Position numbers and translations under genes: made by a program. The notes beneath the pieces are model-generated. The model ran no database searches. It worked only from the letters and a program-made list of their open reading frames with translations, and was not told the origin of the DNA. A DNA stretch of 7,767 nt from an uncultured Amaricoccus sp. (GTDB taxonomy: Bacteria > Pseudomonadota > Alphaproteobacteria > Rhodobacterales > Rhodobacteraceae), in NCBI RefSeq assembly GCF_937858865.1, contig NZ_CALLYO010000313.1, forward strand, positions 1 to 7,767, read 5' to 3'. Below are positions 5,008-7,767 of this stretch, piece by piece. How positions within the stretch are numbered: the stretch's first letter is position 1; every line of letters begins with the position of its first letter.

Positions 5008-7767
5008 CCGCCCGGCAGCGGTCCCGCCGCCCTGGCGGGGCCTGAGCGGCCGGCCCGAAGACATCCTCGACCTTGCCGCCACGCGCGCGGCGCTCGAGGC
5101 TGCCGCCGGCGCCGCCCCCGACCCTGCCGCCATGCGCGCGGCGGCGGTCGCCGTGTTGCGCGAGGCCCATGCCGAGGGCCGCGCCACCATCGCCGCCGCC
5201 ATCGCCGCCGCCCCGCGCGCGGCGCACCGGGCGATCCACGACTACGCCTGGCTGGTCGACCGCATCGTCCGCCTCGCGCTCGATTTCGCCGCCGACTGGC
5301 TGCATCCGCTCCCCAACCCGACCTCGGCGGAGCGGATCTCGGTGCTGGCGGTCGGCGGCTACGGCCGGGCGGAGATGGCGCCCTTCTCCGACGTCGACCT
5401 CCTCTTCGTCACCCCCTACAAGCAGACTCCCTGGGGCGAGAGCCTGATCGAGAGCGTGCTCTACTGCCTCTGGGACCTGCGCCTCAAGGTCGGCCATTCC
5501 GTCCGCACCATCGACGACTGCCTGCGCCAGGCCGAGGCCGACCTCACCATCCGCACCAGCCTGCTCGAGCACCGCCACCTCTGGGGCGACCCGGGCCTCG
5601 CCGAGCGGCTCGGCGCCCGGCTCTGGAAGGAGCTCTTCGCCGCCACCGGCCCGGAGTTCGTCGAGCAGAAGCTCGCCGAGCGCGCCCGCCGCCATGCTCG
5701 CCAGGGCAGCTCGCGCTACCTGCTCGAGCCGAACGTGAAGGAGGGCAAGGGCGGCCTGCGCGACCTGCAGACCCTCTTCTGGATCGGCAAGTACCTGACC
5801 CACGCCGAGACCAGCGAGGACCTCGTCGGCGCTGGCGTCTTCACCCCCGAGGAATACCGCGTCTTCGCCGAGGCCGAGGCCTTCCTCTGGACGACGCGCG
5901 TCCACCTGCACCTGCTCGCGGGCCGCGCCAGCGAACAGCTCACCTTCGACGCCCAGGTGGAGATCGCGGGCCTGCTCGGCTACCAGGCGACCGAGGGCCA
6001 GCGGGCGGTCGAACGCTTCATGCAGGCCTACTTCATCCACGCCAAGCACGTGGGCGACCTCACCCGCATCTTCCTCGCTGCCCTCGAGGCGCGCCACGTC
6101 AAGCCCCGCCCGAGCCTCGGCGAGAAGCTCCGCACCGTCTTCGTCTTCGGCCGCGACCCGACCGGCCCCGGCTTCCGGCTGAAGAACGGCCGCCTCGACT
6201 TCGTCGACGAGAAGGCCTTCGACCGCGACCCCGTCAACATCCTGCGCCTGTTCGAGGAGGGGCTCGAGACCGACATCCCCATCCACCCCGACGCGCTGCG
6301 CCGGGTGGCGGCGAACCTCCCCCTCGTCGACGACGCGATGCGCGCCTCGCCCGAGGCGAACCGCATCTTCCTCGACCTGCTGCTCAGCCACAACAACCCG
6401 GAGCGGGCGCTGCGACTGATGAACGAGGTCGGCGTCCTCGGCGCCTTCATCCCCGAGTTCGGCCGCATCGTCGCGATGATGCAGTTCAACATGTACCACC
6501 ACTACACGGTGGACGAGCACACGATCCGCACCATCTCGACCCTCTCCCAGATCGAGCGGCGCGAGCTCGGCGACGAGCTCCCGATCGCCACCGAGATCAT
6601 GGCCAAGGGCATCGAGCGCCGCCCGCTCTACGTCGCGCTCCTGCTGCACGACATCGGCAAGAGCTCCGGCCGCGACCATTCCGAGGTCGGCGCCGAGACA
6701 GCCGAGCGGCTCTGCCCGCGCCTCGGCCTCGACGCCGAGGAGACCGAGCTGGTCGCCTGGCTGGTGAAGAACCACCTGCTGATGTCCGACACCGCCCAGA
6801 GGCGCGACCTCGCCGACCCGCGCACGGTGCGCGACTTCGCCCAGGCGGTGAAGAGCCCGACGCGGCTGAAGCTGCTGACCGTCCTCACCGCCTGCGACAT
6901 CCGCGGCGTCGGCCCGGGGGTCTGGAACAACTGGAAGGCGATGCTGCTCCGCACCCTCTACAACGAGACGCTCGAGTATCTGACCGGCGGCAGCCAGGCC
7001 TCAAGCCGCCCCGAGCGCGAGGCCGCAGCCAAGGCGGCCCTCGCCGCCGCACTGCCCGAATGGTCCGAGGCCGCGATCGCGGCCGAGTGCGCCCGGCACT
7101 ATCCGCCCTACTGGCTCGGCTTCGACACCCGCACTCACCGCATCTTCGCCGAGCTGGTGCAGCAGGTCTCCGAGACCGAGCCCGCCATGCGGATCGAGCT
7201 CGACCTGTCGCGCGACGCCACCCAGGCCTGCTTCGCCATGGCCGACCACCCGGGCATCTTCGCCCGCCTCGCCGGCGCGCTCGCGCTCTCCGGCGCGAAC
7301 GTCGTCGACGCGCGCACCTACACCACGACCGACGGCATCGCCACCGCCGCCTTCTGGATCCAGGACGCGAGCGGCAAGCCATTCGAGAGCGACCAGCTCG
7401 CCCGGCTGAAGCGGGCGGTCAACCGCATCCTCAGGGGCGAGATCATCGCCCGCGACGCGCTGAAGGACAAGGACCGGATCAAGAAGCGCGAGCGCGACTT
7501 CACCGTGCCGACCCGGATCACCTTCGACAACGCCGGCTCCGACATCTACACCATCATCGAGGTCGAGACCCGCGACCGCCCCGGCCTCCTCTACGACATC
7601 GCCCGCACGCTGACCGCCAACGGCGTCTCGATCGCCTCGGCGATCATCGCCACCTACGGCGAGCAGGCGGTCGACGTCTTCTACGTGAAGGACCTCTTCG
7701 GCCTGAAGCTCCTGACCGAGAGCAAGCGCCGCCAGCTCGAGACCCGCCTCAGGGCCGCCATCGCCCC
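4949..7767 (+). CDS. glnD: GlnD, bifunctional PII uridylyltransferase / uridylyl-removing enzyme; 3' end cut by window edge
   Basis: The nitrogen sensor of proteobacteria: it uridylylates PII proteins (GlnB/GlnK) when glutamine is low and removes UMP when glutamine is high, so controlling glutamine synthetase and Ntr regulation in the cytoplasm. The frame stays open for 939 codons to the right edge. Domains in order: nucleotidyltransferase with GGYGRAEMAPFSDVDLLF (136-153; Asp148 and Asp150 as metal ligands); the GlnD linker domain with EPNVKEGKGGLRDLQTLFW (from 260); an HD hydrolase domain with MYHHYTVDEHT (515-525) and LLLHDIGK (His567, Asp568); ACT1 around ADHPGIFARLAGAL (765-778); ACT2 around RDRPGLLYDIARTL (from 875). 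E. coli GlnD is 890 residues and alphaproteobacterial forms are somewhat longer, so only a few C-terminal codons should be missing. The start at 4949 overlaps the upstream gene by 59 bp and gives an Arg/Ser/Pro-rich first 30 residues. The next ATG (5132) would remove PEDILDLAATRAAL and lacks a Shine-Dalgarno. All catalytic motifs are intact. Confidence 0.96.
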   Translation, partial: MARRWSPSARRGRSTRSASDRPAAVPPPWRGLSGRPEDILDLAATRAALEAAAGAAPDPAAMRAAAVAVLREAHAEGRATIAAAIAAAPRAAHRAIHDYAWLVDRIVRLALDFAADWLHPLPNPTSAERISVLAVGGYGRAEMAPFSDVDLLFVTPYKQTPWGESLIESVLYCLWDLRLKVGHSVRTIDDCLRQAEADLTIRTSLLEHRHLWGDPGLAERLGARLWKELFAATGPEFVEQKLAERARRHARQGSSRYLLEPNVKEGKGGLRDLQTLFWIGKYLTHAETSEDLVGAGVFTPEEYRVFAEAEAFLWTTRVHLHLLAGRASEQLTFDAQVEIAGLLGYQATEGQRAVERFMQAYFIHAKHVGDLTRIFLAALEARHVKPRPSLGEKLRTVFVFGRDPTGPGFRLKNGRLDFVDEKAFDRDPVNILRLFEEGLETDIPIHPDALRRVAANLPLVDDAMRASPEANRIFLDLLLSHNNPERALRLMNEVGVLGAFIPEFGRIVAMMQFNMYHHYTVDEHTIRTISTLSQIERRELGDELPIATEIMAKGIERRPLYVALLLHDIGKSSGRDHSEVGAETAERLCPRLGLDAEETELVAWLVKNHLLMSDTAQRRDLADPRTVRDFAQAVKSPTRLKLLTVLTACDIRGVGPGVWNNWKAMLLRTLYNETLEYLTGGSQASSRPEREAAAKAALAAALPEWSEAAIAAECARHYPPYWLGFDTRTHRIFAELVQQVSETEPAMRIELDLSRDATQACFAMADHPGIFARLAGALALSGANVVDARTYTTTDGIATAAFWIQDASGKPFESDQLARLKRAVNRILRGEIIARDALKDKDRIKKRERDFTVPTRITFDNAGSDIYTIIEVETRDRPGLLYDIARTLTANGVSIASAIIATYGEQAVDVFYVKDLFGLKLLTESKRRQLETRLRAAIA
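5020..5042 (+). other. GC hairpin just after the lpoA-like stop, inside the 5' part of glnD
   Basis: Bases 5020-5028 pair with 5034-5042 (core CCCGCC / GGCGGG, nine pairs including one G-U) around a five-base loop. It begins 13 bases after the lipoprotein stop. No T-tract follows, so it is not a typical intrinsic terminator. It also falls within the glnD frame if translation starts at 4949. It may attenuate or pause between the two genes, or may be chance in GC-rich DNA. Confidence 0.45.

Noticed and set aside
5132..5134. ATG 5132 as the glnD start
   Set aside because: It has no Shine-Dalgarno and would discard the PEDILDLAATRAAL segment that resembles the N-terminus of related GlnD proteins.
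3829..5202. 457-residue minus-strand frame
   Set aside because: It is a shadow of the lipoprotein gene, low in complexity and without recognisable motifs.
4898..6775. 625-residue minus-strand frame
   Set aside because: It is antisense to glnD, whose plus-strand frame shows all nucleotidyltransferase, HD and ACT motifs.

Overview
The window is very GC-rich, alanine- and arginine-rich coding DNA from a bacterial chromosome. Protein content (a GlnD of about 940 residues, a short LpoA-type lipoprotein next to rsmI and yraN, prokaryotic-type GshB, a Tat-exported MsrB) suggests an alphaproteobacterium, most likely of the Rhodobacterales type. This is inferred from protein resemblance and gene order; no rRNA or marker gene confirms it. 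No mobile element, CRISPR array, tRNA, rRNA or phage gene is visible, and coding density is near complete.

Layout. Two gene sets diverge from an 87-bp intergenic region (3736-3822). Leftward on the minus strand, in transcription order: rsmI (16S rRNA 2'-O-methyltransferase), yraN (UPF0102 nuclease-fold protein), gshB (glutathione synthetase), an HSL-type alpha/beta hydrolase, and msrB (methionine-R-sulfoxide reductase with a twin-arginine leader, cut by the left edge). Rightward on the plus strand: a penicillin-binding-protein activator lipoprotein of the LpoA/LppC family, then glnD (PII uridylyltransferase/uridylyl-removing enzyme), cut by the right edge a few codons before its expected end.

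How the genes relate. The divergent rsmI/lpoA pair with a nearby yraN matches the enterobacterial yraL-yraM-yraN neighbourhood, but here yraN lies on the rsmI side. The leftward genes are close enough for co-transcription (gaps 54, 59, 9 and 71 bp). gshB and the hydrolase are probably translationally coupled, since the hydrolase Shine-Dalgarno overlaps the gshB stop. gshB and msrB share a thiol/oxidative-damage theme. In the rightward set, the best glnD start lies 59 bp inside the lipoprotein gene.

This is essentially a housekeeping region and I found no convincing new system. The points most worth checking are the unusual nucleophile elbow of the hydrolase (GDSAV instead of GDSAG), the lpoA-glnD overlap with a GC hairpin just after the lpoA stop, and a short AT-rich spacer with repeated AACACA elements between rsmI and yraN.
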